A stretch of 64,000 bases of DNA from Clostridia bacterium (GCA_017410455.1 JAFQQT010000004.1:62001-126000), one strand, 5' to 3'. Counted from the first letter of the stretch, positions 26,318-35,413 are shown. The notes: generated by a model not told the origin, from the sequence alone. Numbers and translations: made by a program.

Positions 26318-27354
26318 CTCCGCATCGCCTCCGTCAGACCATTCTTGCCAAGGAAATCGCGGAAGGCCGCCAGCCGCTGGGGGTAGACCCGGTTGAACTC
26401 GGTGAAGTCCGCCAGATCGTAGTAGTGCTGCAGGGGCTTGTCCATGGAGAAGTCCGCCGCGTCCATCGTCGGCAGGCGGAACAGGCGCGTCAGCTCCTGC
26501 ATGCGCCCGTCGATGACCATCGTCAGCGCCGGAATGCCGTTCATGATGGCCAGGACATTGCCGTGGAAGCGGCTGCCCATGGAGAAGTCGACATTGCCCC
26601 GCAGCCAGTCCACCCAAGGCTCCACCTCGAAGAAGACCTTCCTGTGCTCCTGCAGCCACGCGCTGAGGTAGGCGTGCTGGGGCTGGTTGTTCTGGCAGTT
26701 GAGCAGCGTCAGCTCCTGCTGCGTCTGCTCCACAAAGGGCAGGCGGCGGTTGGCCGCAAAGGTCAGGAACTCGCATTCCGCCGGGCGGAGGTTCCCGTAG
26801 AAGGTGCGGAAGTTGACCGCCAGGCGCATGTCCTCCCGGAAGGCCGGTTTGTCCATGCGGAAGGCGTCGTTCATGCCGTAGTACAGGCTCGGGCAGCCGA
26901 TGATCTTCAGGTTGAGGATCCCCAGCCGCTCCAGCACCGCAGCGGTGTACTCCCCTCTCACGCCCAGCACCGCCCGCTCGGAGATCACCCGCAGCAGCCG
27001 CACCGTGTCCGGGTGCAGGGCGATCTTCGTGGAGGCCGTGCGGGTATGGACGCCCACGCTGATGGGCACCAGGGGCTTGTCGCCGATGCCGCCAAGCATC
27101 TTCCACACATGGGGGTAGGTCGTGTTCTCCGTCAGCCAGATCAGCTCGGTGGTGATGTAATGCGTCACCTCCGGATCATCGCGGAAGGCGCCGGAATCCA
27201 CGTCCCACAGGGGGAAGATGCGCGGGCGGAAGATGTCCTTCAGCGCGCGGATGAACACGAGATTCCCCGTGTTGTTGCCCACCCAGAAGAACTTCATCGG
27301 CCAGTCGTGCAGGTCAAAGTGTACGTTATCGTTCCAGAACAGGCCGATGGCCAT
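26314..27354 (-). CDS. Polysaccharide pyruvyl transferase-like protein
   Basis: The 346-residue protein resembles the polysaccharide pyruvyl transferase/CsaB superfamily, with FWVGNNTGNLVFIRAL near the start, VPISVGVHTRTAS in the middle and the nucleotide-sugar-type motif MGSRFHGNVLAIMNGIP (about residues 256-272). These enzymes add pyruvate ketals to glycans; the exact reaction here is not proved. The start at 27354 overlaps the upstream fusion-protein stop as ATGA, so all genes of this cluster are tightly coupled. Confidence 0.82.
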   Translation of the reverse strand: MAIGLFWNDNVHFDLHDWPMKFFWVGNNTGNLVFIRALKDIFRPRIFPLWDVDSGAFRDDPEVTHYITTELIWLTENTTYPHVWKMLGGIGDKPLVPISVGVHTRTASTKIALHPDTVRLLRVISERAVLGVRGEYTAAVLERLGILNLKIIGCPSLYYGMNDAFRMDKPAFREDMRLAVNFRTFYGNLRPAECEFLTFAANRRLPFVEQTQQELTLLNCQNNQPQHAYLSAWLQEHRKVFFEVEPWVDWLRGNVDFSMGSRFHGNVLAIMNGIPALTMVIDGRMQELTRLFRLPTMDAADFSMDKPLQHYYDLADFTEFNRVYPQRLAAFRDFLGKNGLTEAMRR

Positions 27355-30300
27355 CAGGCGCCGCCCCCTTTCAGGATGCGGCGACAGCACCTGAGCACCC
27401 GCCAGCCTGCCCGGCAGATTTTCATCATGCGCGGATGCTCCTTCAGGCGCTCCCTGGCCTCGGCTTTGAGGGTTCCCCGGTCGCGGCGCAGCAGGGTCAT
27501 TGCTCGCCGGAAGCTCAGCCGTTCCCGCTGGCCGAAGCCGGGCATGCCCCGGAGGGCCTCCACGCCATCGGCGTTGGCGGCCGCCGCCTGCATGCGGATC
27601 AGCCCGGCCAGGTCGAGATCATCCCGACCGGCGAAGACCGTGTCCTCAAAGGCGACGCCGGCCATCATGCTGATATCCGCCTCGCCCAGGTAGCGCAGCG
27701 TGCTCTCAAAGGGCATGGAGCATACCAGCGGGCTGAGCGTCTCCGCCGGGGTGCCGGTGAACTGCGCCGTGTAGTCGCGGACAAAGCGCATGGCATTCTC
27801 CTGCACCTGCCGGATGAAGAAGCGCGCGGCGGCGTTGTACTCGCTCCTTCCGTACACGGGTTCCACGCCCTTCTCCGTGCGGCGGAAGCCCAGGCAGGGC
27901 GGCTCATCCGAGGAGAGCAGGAACTCGCGGAATGCGCCGGACATGCCCGGCTTCATGCCGTAGAAGCAGCGGGCTTCAAAGTCATATGCGTGGGAAAGGC
28001 GCTCGCAGTCCTTCCCGTCCGCATGGACGAAGTACACCGGAACGCTGCTGCCCGCCAGCTGGTTCAGCGCCGCCTGCAGCCGGCCGCTGTAGCCCATGTC
28101 AAAGCAGGCTGCGCCTTCGGTCAGGATGGGCTCGTAATAGTCCCTGAGGACGTTGTAGGCCTTCTGATGACGGACGCCGTCGTAGAGGTTGTCCAGGTAC
28201 CAGCGGATGAACTCGATGTAGCGATAACGCGCGGGGAACTTCTCCTCCCACGCGAAACCCGCGCCCTCCACCGCCTGGCGCAGCATGTCCAAAGGCTGAT
28301 CAACCGTGCAGAAGTCCAGCAGCTGTACAAGCTTTCCCGCCGAATAGGCCGGAACGTTGATGGGCAGGGCATAGAAGTCCGACGGATTCACCGTCAGCGC
28401 GGGCAGCAGGCAGCGGCGCGAAGCTGGATGATAATCGGTAATGATGCCGTCCTCCTCCGCGAGGATATGATCGACGGCCTGCTTCACCAGCCAGCCGTCC
28501 CGGGCGAGGAAGACGAGCTTCCTCACCCCGTCTGCCTTTGCGCGGCGGATGAGCCACTGCGCCAGCGCCAGCACATGCCCGCCCACGGCATAGTAACCCA
28601 GCCGCGCGGGAGAACAGGCGAAGCAGCTCTCCGCATCAGTCGCGGCGAAGCCCTGATCGAAGAAGCGGTTGGCCGCCAGCGCCTGCATGCAGCGGAAGGA
28701 CAGCGCCCCCTGCAGGGTCTTCCCTCCGGCGAAGGCAGCGGCGCTCTGCAGCCCCAGCAGCCCCAGCTGCGTGCGGCGCGTGTCGGTCATCACATCCATC
28801 GCGCGGGGGTGATGGCATACCCGCAGCCCCAGCTTTTGCGGTTGGATGAAGTCGTTCTCCCAGTTGTCGCCGATGTGCAGGATCTTCTCTGGCGCACATC
28901 CCAGCGCATCGATCAGCACGCGGTAGAGGCCGCCGTTCCACTTCAGGGCGTTGCGCTCATTGGAAAGGAAGAAGTCATCCCAGCCCGTCACGCCGCACTT
29001 CTCCAGCATGCGCCCAATGGTCGCGCTGTCCAGGTACATGTCGCTGGTCAGCACCACGCGCAAGCCCAGGGCTTTGGCCATCCGGTAGAGAGCAACACCC
29101 GTGTGGCGGGGCTGGCAGAAGGCGATCTCCGCCTCCATTTCGGCGTGGCGCATCGTGTCCGCGCAGTCCTCCGACGCCCCGCAGGTGACGCGCAGCGCGT
29201 TGTAGATGTCGCGCAGGTCGATATCCTCCCGGCGACCCCGGGCCCAGACGCGGGCGGAGGTCTCCGCCTCTGCGCGGGCGTCGGCAAAGGAAAGGATGCA
29301 GCGCCGGTTGGCCTGCTGCCAGGCGTCCTCCAGCATCGAGAACAGGTCGCTGGGCTGGCGGAAGGGGCGCTGGATGAGCGTGTCGAACACATCGAAGGAA
29401 ACGACCTCCGGCGCGTCCCCGTCCACGCCGGCGATGGCTCGCCTGATGCGCTCCAGGCCGTCGTTCCACGGCAGGGTGTGGCGGTCGAAGTACCAGATCT
29501 CCGCGCAGTCCCCGGCGGCGTCGGGGTCAAAGCCCGGGGCAAGGCGCGCCGTCAGCGCATCCGCCGCCTGACGCGAAACCGGATCATCCGCGCACTGCCT
29601 GCGCATCTCCTGCCACATCCGGGCGTACCAGCGGCGCGCGTTCATCAGGTGGGCGCGGTTCTCCCCGTCCCCCTGCCGGGCGAGGTATGCATCGGCAAAT
29701 TCAAACACCGACACAATCTGCCCATAATTTCGGAGGAACTTTTCGCGATTTGCCGCTGAAGCATTCGTTGAAGAGGACGGGTGCATGCAGTAGAACACGC
29801 CATCCCCCCGGATGCGGGCCAAGGACTGCGCCTGATGCAGCAGCACGCAGGAATAAGCCACATCCTCGCACATGACGACGCGTTCCGTCAGGCGGCGCAG
29901 CTCCGGCAGGGCATTTTCGATCAGGCTCCGGCGGTACACCTTGTTCCAGATGGTGTGCCAGCTGTAGCACTGCATTTCCTGAGCGAAGAAAGCGCGGCGG
30001 ACTTCGCTGCCCCGCAGCGGCTCCTCCGGCACGCACTGGGGATGCACCGGGCGAATCACCTTGCGCCCGTCCGCCTCCACCCATACAGTATCGCCCATCA
30101 CAACGTCATATCCGCCATCATCGGCACATTCAACCGCATGACGGTAGAAATCGACGGAAACGTAATCGTCGCTGTCCAGGAAGGCGACATACTCGCCCCG
30201 CGCCGCCTCAATGCCCGTCAGGCGCGCCGCGAAGAGCCCCCGGTTGCTTTCGTGCCGCAGGATCCGGAAGCGCCCGTCCTGAGCGGCAAAGGCCTCCATC

Positions 30301-30443
30301 ACGCGGATGGCCCTGTCCGGCGAAGCGTCGTCCACCAGGATGAACTCCGCATCCCGCAGCGTCTGCTGCCGGAGGGAATCCAGGCACGCCCGGATGTACT
30401 TTTCCGTGCCATACACCGGCACCACCACGCTCAGCCTGATCAC
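27354..30443 (-). CDS. GT2 glycosyltransferase-HAD hydrolase fusion (1029 residues)
   Basis: Residues 1-240 are a family 2 glycosyltransferase (RLSVVVPVYG, LVDDASPD, and the metal motif LDSDD at 89-93). Residues 345-560 form a HAD-superfamily domain with DVFDT (351-355), LTSDMY (465-470) and IGDNWEND (524-531). The C-terminal 450 residues (LVFLARDGWLVKQ.., FDMGYSGRLQ) resemble the long extensions of HAD proteins in polysaccharide clusters but have no known reaction. The start is GTG at 30443, 9 bases after GGGAGG; upstream in-frame codons cover the promoter. It is the first gene of the glycan export operon. Confidence 0.85.
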   Translation of the reverse strand: MIRLSVVVPVYGTEKYIRACLDSLRQQTLRDAEFILVDDASPDRAIRVMEAFAAQDGRFRILRHESNRGLFAARLTGIEAARGEYVAFLDSDDYVSVDFYRHAVECADDGGYDVVMGDTVWVEADGRKVIRPVHPQCVPEEPLRGSEVRRAFFAQEMQCYSWHTIWNKVYRRSLIENALPELRRLTERVVMCEDVAYSCVLLHQAQSLARIRGDGVFYCMHPSSSTNASAANREKFLRNYGQIVSVFEFADAYLARQGDGENRAHLMNARRWYARMWQEMRRQCADDPVSRQAADALTARLAPGFDPDAAGDCAEIWYFDRHTLPWNDGLERIRRAIAGVDGDAPEVVSFDVFDTLIQRPFRQPSDLFSMLEDAWQQANRRCILSFADARAEAETSARVWARGRREDIDLRDIYNALRVTCGASEDCADTMRHAEMEAEIAFCQPRHTGVALYRMAKALGLRVVLTSDMYLDSATIGRMLEKCGVTGWDDFFLSNERNALKWNGGLYRVLIDALGCAPEKILHIGDNWENDFIQPQKLGLRVCHHPRAMDVMTDTRRTQLGLLGLQSAAAFAGGKTLQGALSFRCMQALAANRFFDQGFAATDAESCFACSPARLGYYAVGGHVLALAQWLIRRAKADGVRKLVFLARDGWLVKQAVDHILAEEDGIITDYHPASRRCLLPALTVNPSDFYALPINVPAYSAGKLVQLLDFCTVDQPLDMLRQAVEGAGFAWEEKFPARYRYIEFIRWYLDNLYDGVRHQKAYNVLRDYYEPILTEGAACFDMGYSGRLQAALNQLAGSSVPVYFVHADGKDCERLSHAYDFEARCFYGMKPGMSGAFREFLLSSDEPPCLGFRRTEKGVEPVYGRSEYNAAARFFIRQVQENAMRFVRDYTAQFTGTPAETLSPLVCSMPFESTLRYLGEADISMMAGVAFEDTVFAGRDDLDLAGLIRMQAAAANADGVEALRGMPGFGQRERLSFRRAMTLLRRDRGTLKAEARERLKEHPRMMKICRAGWRVLRCCRRILKGGGA

Positions 30444-30482
30444 CGCGCCCCGCCTCCCTTCATCATTGTCTTCAAGCACTTC

Positions 30483-30511
30483 ATTATACCATATCCTGCC
30501 CGCTTTATCAA
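30483..30511 (-). promoter_or_regulatory. Promoter of the glycan biosynthesis/export operon
   Basis: On the minus strand TTGATA, 17 bases and a perfect TATAAT lie about 40 bases before the GTG start of the fusion gene. Confidence 0.75.
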
Positions 30512-30546
30512 GCATTGGCGGCACGCAGCGCGATTTGTTACAACCT

Positions 30547-30560
30547 GTTACGCATGTAAC
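30547..30560. promoter_or_regulatory. Inverted repeat between divergent promoters
   Basis: GTTAC-GCAT-GTAAC, with an extra GTTAC copy 11 bases to the left, lies between the two divergent promoters. It may be a regulator site shared by the glycan operon and the caspase-like gene. The evidence is only symmetry and position. Confidence 0.3.
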
Positions 30561-30575
30561 TTTTGCACTGTGCAC

Positions 30576-30604
30576 TTGACCTGTTTCCCGCTTCATAATA
30601 TAAT
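30576..30604 (+). promoter_or_regulatory. Promoter of the secreted caspase-like gene
   Basis: TTGACC, 17 bases and TATAAT lie about 55 bases before the start codon. Confidence 0.75.
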
Positions 30605-30658
30605 ATAGATGGATATTTCCATCCATATGAACCCTGCATAACTTAAGGAGGCTGTTCC

Positions 30659-33508
30659 ATGAAGATATCCCACCGCCTGACGGCGATGCTCCTTGCCCTG
30701 CTTATGCTGCTGAGCCTGCTCCCCGCCGGCGTGATGGCGGAAGGCTTCGGCGCGCCTGTTGATGAAGGGTTTGGCGCAGATCCCTTTGTACCGGACGAAC
30801 CGGTCATCGAAACGACTGCCGAGCCCACATCCGAACCGACCGCTGAACCGACTGCCGAGCCCACGGCCAAGCCCACCGCTGCGCCCGTTGTGGAGAAGGC
30901 GGAGTTCGTCGCAGGTCTGGCGCGCATCTCCGGCGGTACCCGGCTCTATGACCACAGCGGCCTCTGGGGCGCGTATGTGGAGACCGTTTCCGGCGGCGTG
31001 GTCTACGCGGCGGAACAGTCCGAGGACGAGAAGGCCATCCGCATCGTGCTCAACAACGGCGTCTCCCTCTGGGAGGGCTGGGTGAAGGCCGACGATGTGC
31101 GCATGCTGTCCGCCGCTGAAACCGCCGACTGGGACGCACAGGACCGCACGGACGAGGCCATCCGCACCTACCGCGAGCACGCGCTGCTCCCCATCGCCAC
31201 CATCAGCAGCGAGCCCACGCCCGCCCCTGAAACCGGCGATGTGCCCGGCGACAGCTTCATCGTCGTGCCCATGCTGACCCCCGAACCCGGGCAGGAACAG
31301 GGTTCCGCCCCGGCTGACGATGTCGTGGACGAGCCTGTGAGCGAGCCTGCCACCACGCCCGAAGAGGACGAGGGCGACGAGCTCTTCTCCCAGGCGCCCG
31401 TGGAAGCCACTTCCGCGCCCCTGACCGATCCCGTCCTGGACGAGATGGACGACGCTCCCGAAACCGGCAAGTTCATCGAATACCGCGCCTTGAGCGCCCC
31501 CACGAACCTCTCCGCCAGCCACAACCGCAACGGCGTGATGACCCTGCGCTGGACCGGCACGGAGGACGCTGAGGGCTATCAGGTGCTGGCCAAGCCCGCC
31601 AATGGCACGTCCTACACCGTCATGGCCACCGTGTACGGCACCTCCTGGACCACCGACGCGCTGGATCCCACGATCGTGTATTACTTCCGCGTGCAGGCCG
31701 TCACCTTCAATGGCAACGGCTCGGTGTTCAACGCCAGCCCCCACTCGGCCAGCTATCCCTACATCGTGCTGGGCGACGCGAAGATCAACGACCCCCGCGG
31801 CAAGGACACCACCACCATCCGCCTGACCTGGACAGCCGTTGCCGGCGCGACCCACTACGATGTGATGATGTCCATCCACGGCGCAAACCAGTGGAGCATC
31901 GTCCGCACGGATCTGGTGACCGACTACTGCGATATCAAGAACCTGTCCTTCGACGAGACCTACGACTTCCGCGTCATCCCCAAGCGTGAGCTGTCCGACG
32001 GAACCGTCATCACCGGCAACTCCAGCCGCGTCACCATGGTTGGCAGCCCCATGGAAACGCCCTCCTTCCAGCAGTATGACTGGACGGCAAACGGCGTGAA
32101 GCTCACCTGGGACGCCATCCCCGGCGCCAGCGGCTACGTCATCTACCGCCGCGCCTTCTCCGATCCGGACGTGACCAACTACCAGAAGCTGGTCGTGCTG
32201 GACACCCCCGTGACCACCTTCACCGATACCACCATGATCCCCGGCGAAGTGTACTACTACTTCGTCTATTCCTTCAAGCTCTGTTCGCCCGAGGGCTGGC
32301 GCTGCTTCTCCCTGAAGGGCGACATCGGCATGGGCGTGTGGCTCCCCCAGGAGGATGGCCTGACCGCCTCGGATTACGATGCGTCCAACATCCTCGTCAG
32401 CTGGCCGAGCACCCCCGGCGCCAACCAGTACGACCTGTGCTTCAGCAAGAACGCCGTGGCCGATCCTTCCACGCTCACTCCTGCCCGCCTCAGTGGCAAC
32501 TCCACCTACCTGAGCCGCGCCACCCTGGATGCAACCTACTACTTCTACATCCGGCCCGTGCGCGTGTTCTCCAACGGCGATATCAGCATGGGCCCCTGGT
32601 CCGCGCCCGTGGCGCATGTGCATAAGGATCCCTCCGTCACCTACCGTGCGTTGCTCATCGGCAACACCTACCCCGGCGAAACCAACTTCCTCCCCGGCTG
32701 CGACAATGACGCTTACGGCATGCGCGACATGCTCTCCCGCATGACGGGCACGCCCTACCAGATCACCGTGCAGCTCAACCTCTCCGACACCCGGATGATC
32801 AACGCGATCCGCACCACCTTCGCCGGCGCTGACGCCAGCGACGTGTCCCTGTTCTACTTCAGCGGCCACGGCGCCAACAGCCCGGATACCGCCTTCCACG
32901 GCGCGCTGGTGGGCACGCTCCACACCTACCTCTCCGTTGAGCGCCTCAAGGAAGAGCTGGACGCCATCCCCGGCCGCAAGATCGTCATCATCGACAGCTG
33001 CCATTCCGGCGCGATGATCGGCAAGAGCGCCGGCGAGGACGTGACCAACGCAGAACTGGCCGCCTTCAACAGCCTGGTGGTCAACACCTTCGCCAGCGAC
33101 CCGGACGTGATCGTCAGGACGGTGGATGACGTTGAGGAGGCCCTCGAAACCTTCAGCGACGCGCCCTTCCTCCCCCGCGGCGAGAACGACCTGGCCAACA
33201 CCGGCTACTATGTCATCACCGCTGCCCACTCCACCGAGCAGTCCGTTTCCATGGGCTACGACAGCGACGCGGATCAGCAGGCAGAGAAGTACTTCGGCCT
33301 GTTCACCTACGGCGTTTGCCACGGCAGCGGCTGGAACATCGCCACCGACGCCACCATCAGCACCCTGAATGCTGACCGCGACAGCAACGGCGAGATCACC
33401 CTGTACGAGGCTTACATCTACGCCAAGGCGACGGCGCTGCGCTCCAACCCCAACCAGACCGCGCAGATCTGGCCCAGCAACAGCGCCTACGTCATCTGGG
33501 CGAAATAA
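30659..33508 (+). CDS. Secreted fibronectin-III protein with C-terminal caspase-like (C14) domain
   Basis: The 949-residue protein has a signal peptide (MKISHRLTAMLLALLMLLSL), a short Thr/Glu/Pro repeat tract (about residues 57-80) and an SH3-like segment (about 85-145). A second acidic linker and four Fn3-like domains (about 278-655) follow. The C-terminal part from about 660 is a caspase fold (RALLIGNTYPG, FYFSGHG with His737, IIDSCHSG with Cys781), so both members of the Cys-His dyad are intact. Such secreted peptidases are poorly studied; the target is unknown. It is monocistronic and divergent from the glycan export operon. GGAGG is 8 bases before the ATG. Confidence 0.87.
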   Translation: MKISHRLTAMLLALLMLLSLLPAGVMAEGFGAPVDEGFGADPFVPDEPVIETTAEPTSEPTAEPTAEPTAKPTAAPVVEKAEFVAGLARISGGTRLYDHSGLWGAYVETVSGGVVYAAEQSEDEKAIRIVLNNGVSLWEGWVKADDVRMLSAAETADWDAQDRTDEAIRTYREHALLPIATISSEPTPAPETGDVPGDSFIVVPMLTPEPGQEQGSAPADDVVDEPVSEPATTPEEDEGDELFSQAPVEATSAPLTDPVLDEMDDAPETGKFIEYRALSAPTNLSASHNRNGVMTLRWTGTEDAEGYQVLAKPANGTSYTVMATVYGTSWTTDALDPTIVYYFRVQAVTFNGNGSVFNASPHSASYPYIVLGDAKINDPRGKDTTTIRLTWTAVAGATHYDVMMSIHGANQWSIVRTDLVTDYCDIKNLSFDETYDFRVIPKRELSDGTVITGNSSRVTMVGSPMETPSFQQYDWTANGVKLTWDAIPGASGYVIYRRAFSDPDVTNYQKLVVLDTPVTTFTDTTMIPGEVYYYFVYSFKLCSPEGWRCFSLKGDIGMGVWLPQEDGLTASDYDASNILVSWPSTPGANQYDLCFSKNAVADPSTLTPARLSGNSTYLSRATLDATYYFYIRPVRVFSNGDISMGPWSAPVAHVHKDPSVTYRALLIGNTYPGETNFLPGCDNDAYGMRDMLSRMTGTPYQITVQLNLSDTRMINAIRTTFAGADASDVSLFYFSGHGANSPDTAFHGALVGTLHTYLSVERLKEELDAIPGRKIVIIDSCHSGAMIGKSAGEDVTNAELAAFNSLVVNTFASDPDVIVRTVDDVEEALETFSDAPFLPRGENDLANTGYYVITAAHSTEQSVSMGYDSDADQQAEKYFGLFTYGVCHGSGWNIATDATISTLNADRDSNGEITLYEAYIYAKATALRSNPNQTAQIWPSNSAYVIWAK

Positions 33509-33522
33509 ACCGCATCCTTTCC

Positions 33523-33551
33523 GGCTCCGGCGTCAGCATTGACCCGGAGCC
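33523..33551 (+). terminator. Terminator after the caspase-like gene
   Basis: GGCTCCGG/CCGGAGCC with a 13-base loop is followed by TTTCT. Confidence 0.65.
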
Positions 33552-33570
33552 TTTCTGTTGCACGCAAAAA

Positions 33571-33592
33571 GGAGCCCGCCTGAGCGGACTCC
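33571..33592 (-). terminator. Terminator after the PRTase-like gene
   Basis: The stem GGAGcCCGC/GCGGaCTCC is followed on the minus strand by TTTTT, just after the stop at 33610. Confidence 0.65.
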
Positions 33593-33609
33593 CGGATATC
33601 CATATGGAA

Positions 33610-34254
33610 TCAGGTGAAGCTGGACACGCCGAAGGCGTTGACCATCGCATCCAGGCGGCGGCCGGCCTTGCACATCGGGCACTCGTGGGAGGCCATGGAG
33701 GAGTAGTCCGGCAGGTCGTTCTTCATGGTGAAGACGGCGTTGACCTCAAAGCCCGCGCACTCCTCCACGCAGGAGAAGATGCTGCACACGCCGGCAACCT
33801 TGCCGCTGTAGTAGCGGATGGCGTCCACAGCCGCCTGGGCAGTGTAGCCGGTGGTGACGGAAGCGGCCAGCACCAGCACGTTCTTGCCCACGACCATGGG
33901 GGCGCTGTTCTCGCGGAAGAGCAGCTGGGAGCCGGTGGTGTGTTCGGGGGTGACAACGTAGATGGTGTTGTGGGCGTTGACGTTCTGGAAGCCGCGGCGG
34001 GTCATCTCGCTGGCCATGCAGGCGCCGATGACCTCCGTGCCGTCCAGGCACAGGATGGTGTCGATCACCTGAGAGTGGCTGATCTTGCCGCACAGGTGCG
34101 CCGCGACCTCGCGGGCCTCGGACAGGCGGTGCTTGGTCAGGGTCAGATCAATATAGTAGTTGATATGGCTGTGGCTGGTGGCAAAGTGACCCATCGCAAC
34201 GCGCAGCGGCACGTTGGAGTTGTTGGTGCGGGTCTCGAACAGACGAATGGCCAT
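33610..34254 (-). CDS. Phosphoribosyltransferase-like protein (orotate PRTase-related)
   Basis: The 214-residue protein has a type I PRTase layout. The usual PRPP-binding motif (two acidic residues before TTG) is replaced here by VLVLAASVTTGYTAQAAVDAI (split: VLVLAAS then VTTGYTAQ), with AA where catalytic DD or ED is normal. The C-terminus has HECPMCKAG, a possible metal-binding CxxC. The name orotate PRTase would be a guess, since the acidic pair is missing; the role could be regulatory or bind another ligand. The start at 34254 has AAGGAG 8 bases upstream; the earlier in-frame ATG is too close. Confidence 0.7.
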   Translation of the reverse strand: MAIRLFETRTNNSNVPLRVAMGHFATSHSHINYYIDLTLTKHRLSEAREVAAHLCGKISHSQVIDTILCLDGTEVIGACMASEMTRRGFQNVNAHNTIYVVTPEHTTGSQLLFRENSAPMVVGKNVLVLAASVTTGYTAQAAVDAIRYYSGKVAGVCSIFSCVEECAGFEVNAVFTMKNDLPDYSSMASHECPMCKAGRRLDAMVNAFGVSSFT

Positions 34255-34329
34255 TGACATCTCTCCTTGCGATTGAATTGTCGCGGGTAGTACCCTGATA
34301 TGATACCATCTTCTGCGCGTCTTGTCAAT

Positions 34330-35382
34330 TCAAAGATGGGAATCGTTGAGCGCATCCCGCACGGCCTTTGCCGCCGCGCGCATGGCCGATGGCAGGGCCA
34401 GCCTGTCCATCTCCTCAAGGGTCACGAAGCGCCAGCCGTCAGGAGCCGCATCAGCTTCCGTGCGCATGATGAGCAGCCGCATCTGCCACACCTGATGGGT
34501 GAAAACGTGCCGCGCCTCCCCCGCTTCTGCCATGTCCTTCACGGTCAGCTTCGTCAGCCGCTTCACCGCCTGGGGCAGCTGCCGCATCGTGTGCCGCCCC
34601 TCCAGCATGGGATACACCCACAGCCCGCAGAGCATCGCCTCCGTGCGCTGGCGCATGAGGACGCGGTCGCCGCTGAAGATGAGGCACACATCGTAGAAAA
34701 TCTGCCGGGGCGGATTCTTGCGGGGCATGACGGGCAGATCCTCCGCATCCCCTGCGGCGAAAGCGTCGCACATGCCGCTGAGCGGGCATCGCTCGCAGGC
34801 CGGCGTGCCCGGGACGCACACCGTTGCCCCCAGGTCCATCATCGCCTGATTGAAGTCCCCAGGCCGCTCCGGGGACACCAGCGCAGCCGCACGTTTCTCC
34901 AGCTCCCGCCGCACGGATGGCATGCCCACATTCTCCCGCAGGCCCGTCAGGCGCGACGTCACGCGGATCACGTTTCCATCCACCGCAGGGGCTGCCACAT
35001 CGTAGGCGATGCTGGCGATGGCCCCGGCCGTGTAGGGGCCGATCCCGCTGATGCGGCGCAGCGCATCCACCTCCGACGGCAGCACGCCGCCATGCTCCGC
35101 CATCACCTGCTGCGCGCCGCGGTGCAGGTTGCGGGCGCGGCTGTAGTACCCCAGACCCTCCCACAGCTTGAGCACATCATCCAGCGGCGCTGCCGCCAGA
35201 TCCGCCACCGTGGGAAACCGCGCAAGGAATCGCGCATAATAGCCCAGCACGGTCTCCACCCGCGTCTGCTGCAGCATCGTTTCCGACACCCAGGTGCGGT
35301 AGGGGTCACGGATCCCCCGCCAGGGCAGTTCCCTCGCGTTTGCGTCATACCAGGCCAGCAGGGCCCTGCGGATCTTCTCCAT
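34330..35382 (-). CDS. mutY: A/G-specific adenine glycosylase
   Basis: The 350-residue DNA repair enzyme removes adenine mispaired with 8-oxoguanine. It has WVSETMLQQTRVETV (about residues 31-45), the helix-hairpin-helix RISGIGPYTAGAI (about 109-121) and the catalytic-Asp segment VDGNVIRV (about 133-140). The four-Cys [4Fe-4S] motif CVPGTPACERCPLSGMC (about 189-205) and a NUDIX-like C-terminal domain follow. The start at 35382 is 6 bases after GGAGG. Confidence 0.95.
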   Translation of the reverse strand: MEKIRRALLAWYDANARELPWRGIRDPYRTWVSETMLQQTRVETVLGYYARFLARFPTVADLAAAPLDDVLKLWEGLGYYSRARNLHRGAQQVMAEHGGVLPSEVDALRRISGIGPYTAGAIASIAYDVAAPAVDGNVIRVTSRLTGLRENVGMPSVRRELEKRAAALVSPERPGDFNQAMMDLGATVCVPGTPACERCPLSGMCDAFAAGDAEDLPVMPRKNPPRQIFYDVCLIFSGDRVLMRQRTEAMLCGLWVYPMLEGRHTMRQLPQAVKRLTKLTVKDMAEAGEARHVFTHQVWQMRLLIMRTEADAAPDGWRFVTLEEMDRLALPSAMRAAAKAVRDALNDSHL

Positions 35383-35413
35383 CGACATCCTCCGTTGCTT
35401 TTTCTTCCCCTAT

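Noticed and set aside
26318-27106. Upstream extension of the ABC permease frame
   Set aside because: The frame stays open across the pyruvyltransferase gene, but the extension is Gly/Arg-rich shadow sequence. The real start at 26317 has GGAGG and an ATGA overlap.
30820-30890. Short tandem repeat in the caspase-like gene considered as a CRISPR-like or DNA repeat
   Set aside because: It is in frame and encodes a Thr/Glu/Pro linker (EPTAEPTAEPT), typical of secreted proteins.
30593-33322. 909-codon open frame antisense to the caspase-like gene
   Set aside because: It is a GC-rich shadow: the plus strand has signal peptide, Fn3 and C14 motifs, while the antisense frame is Gly/Val/His-rich without any family motif or ribosome binding site.
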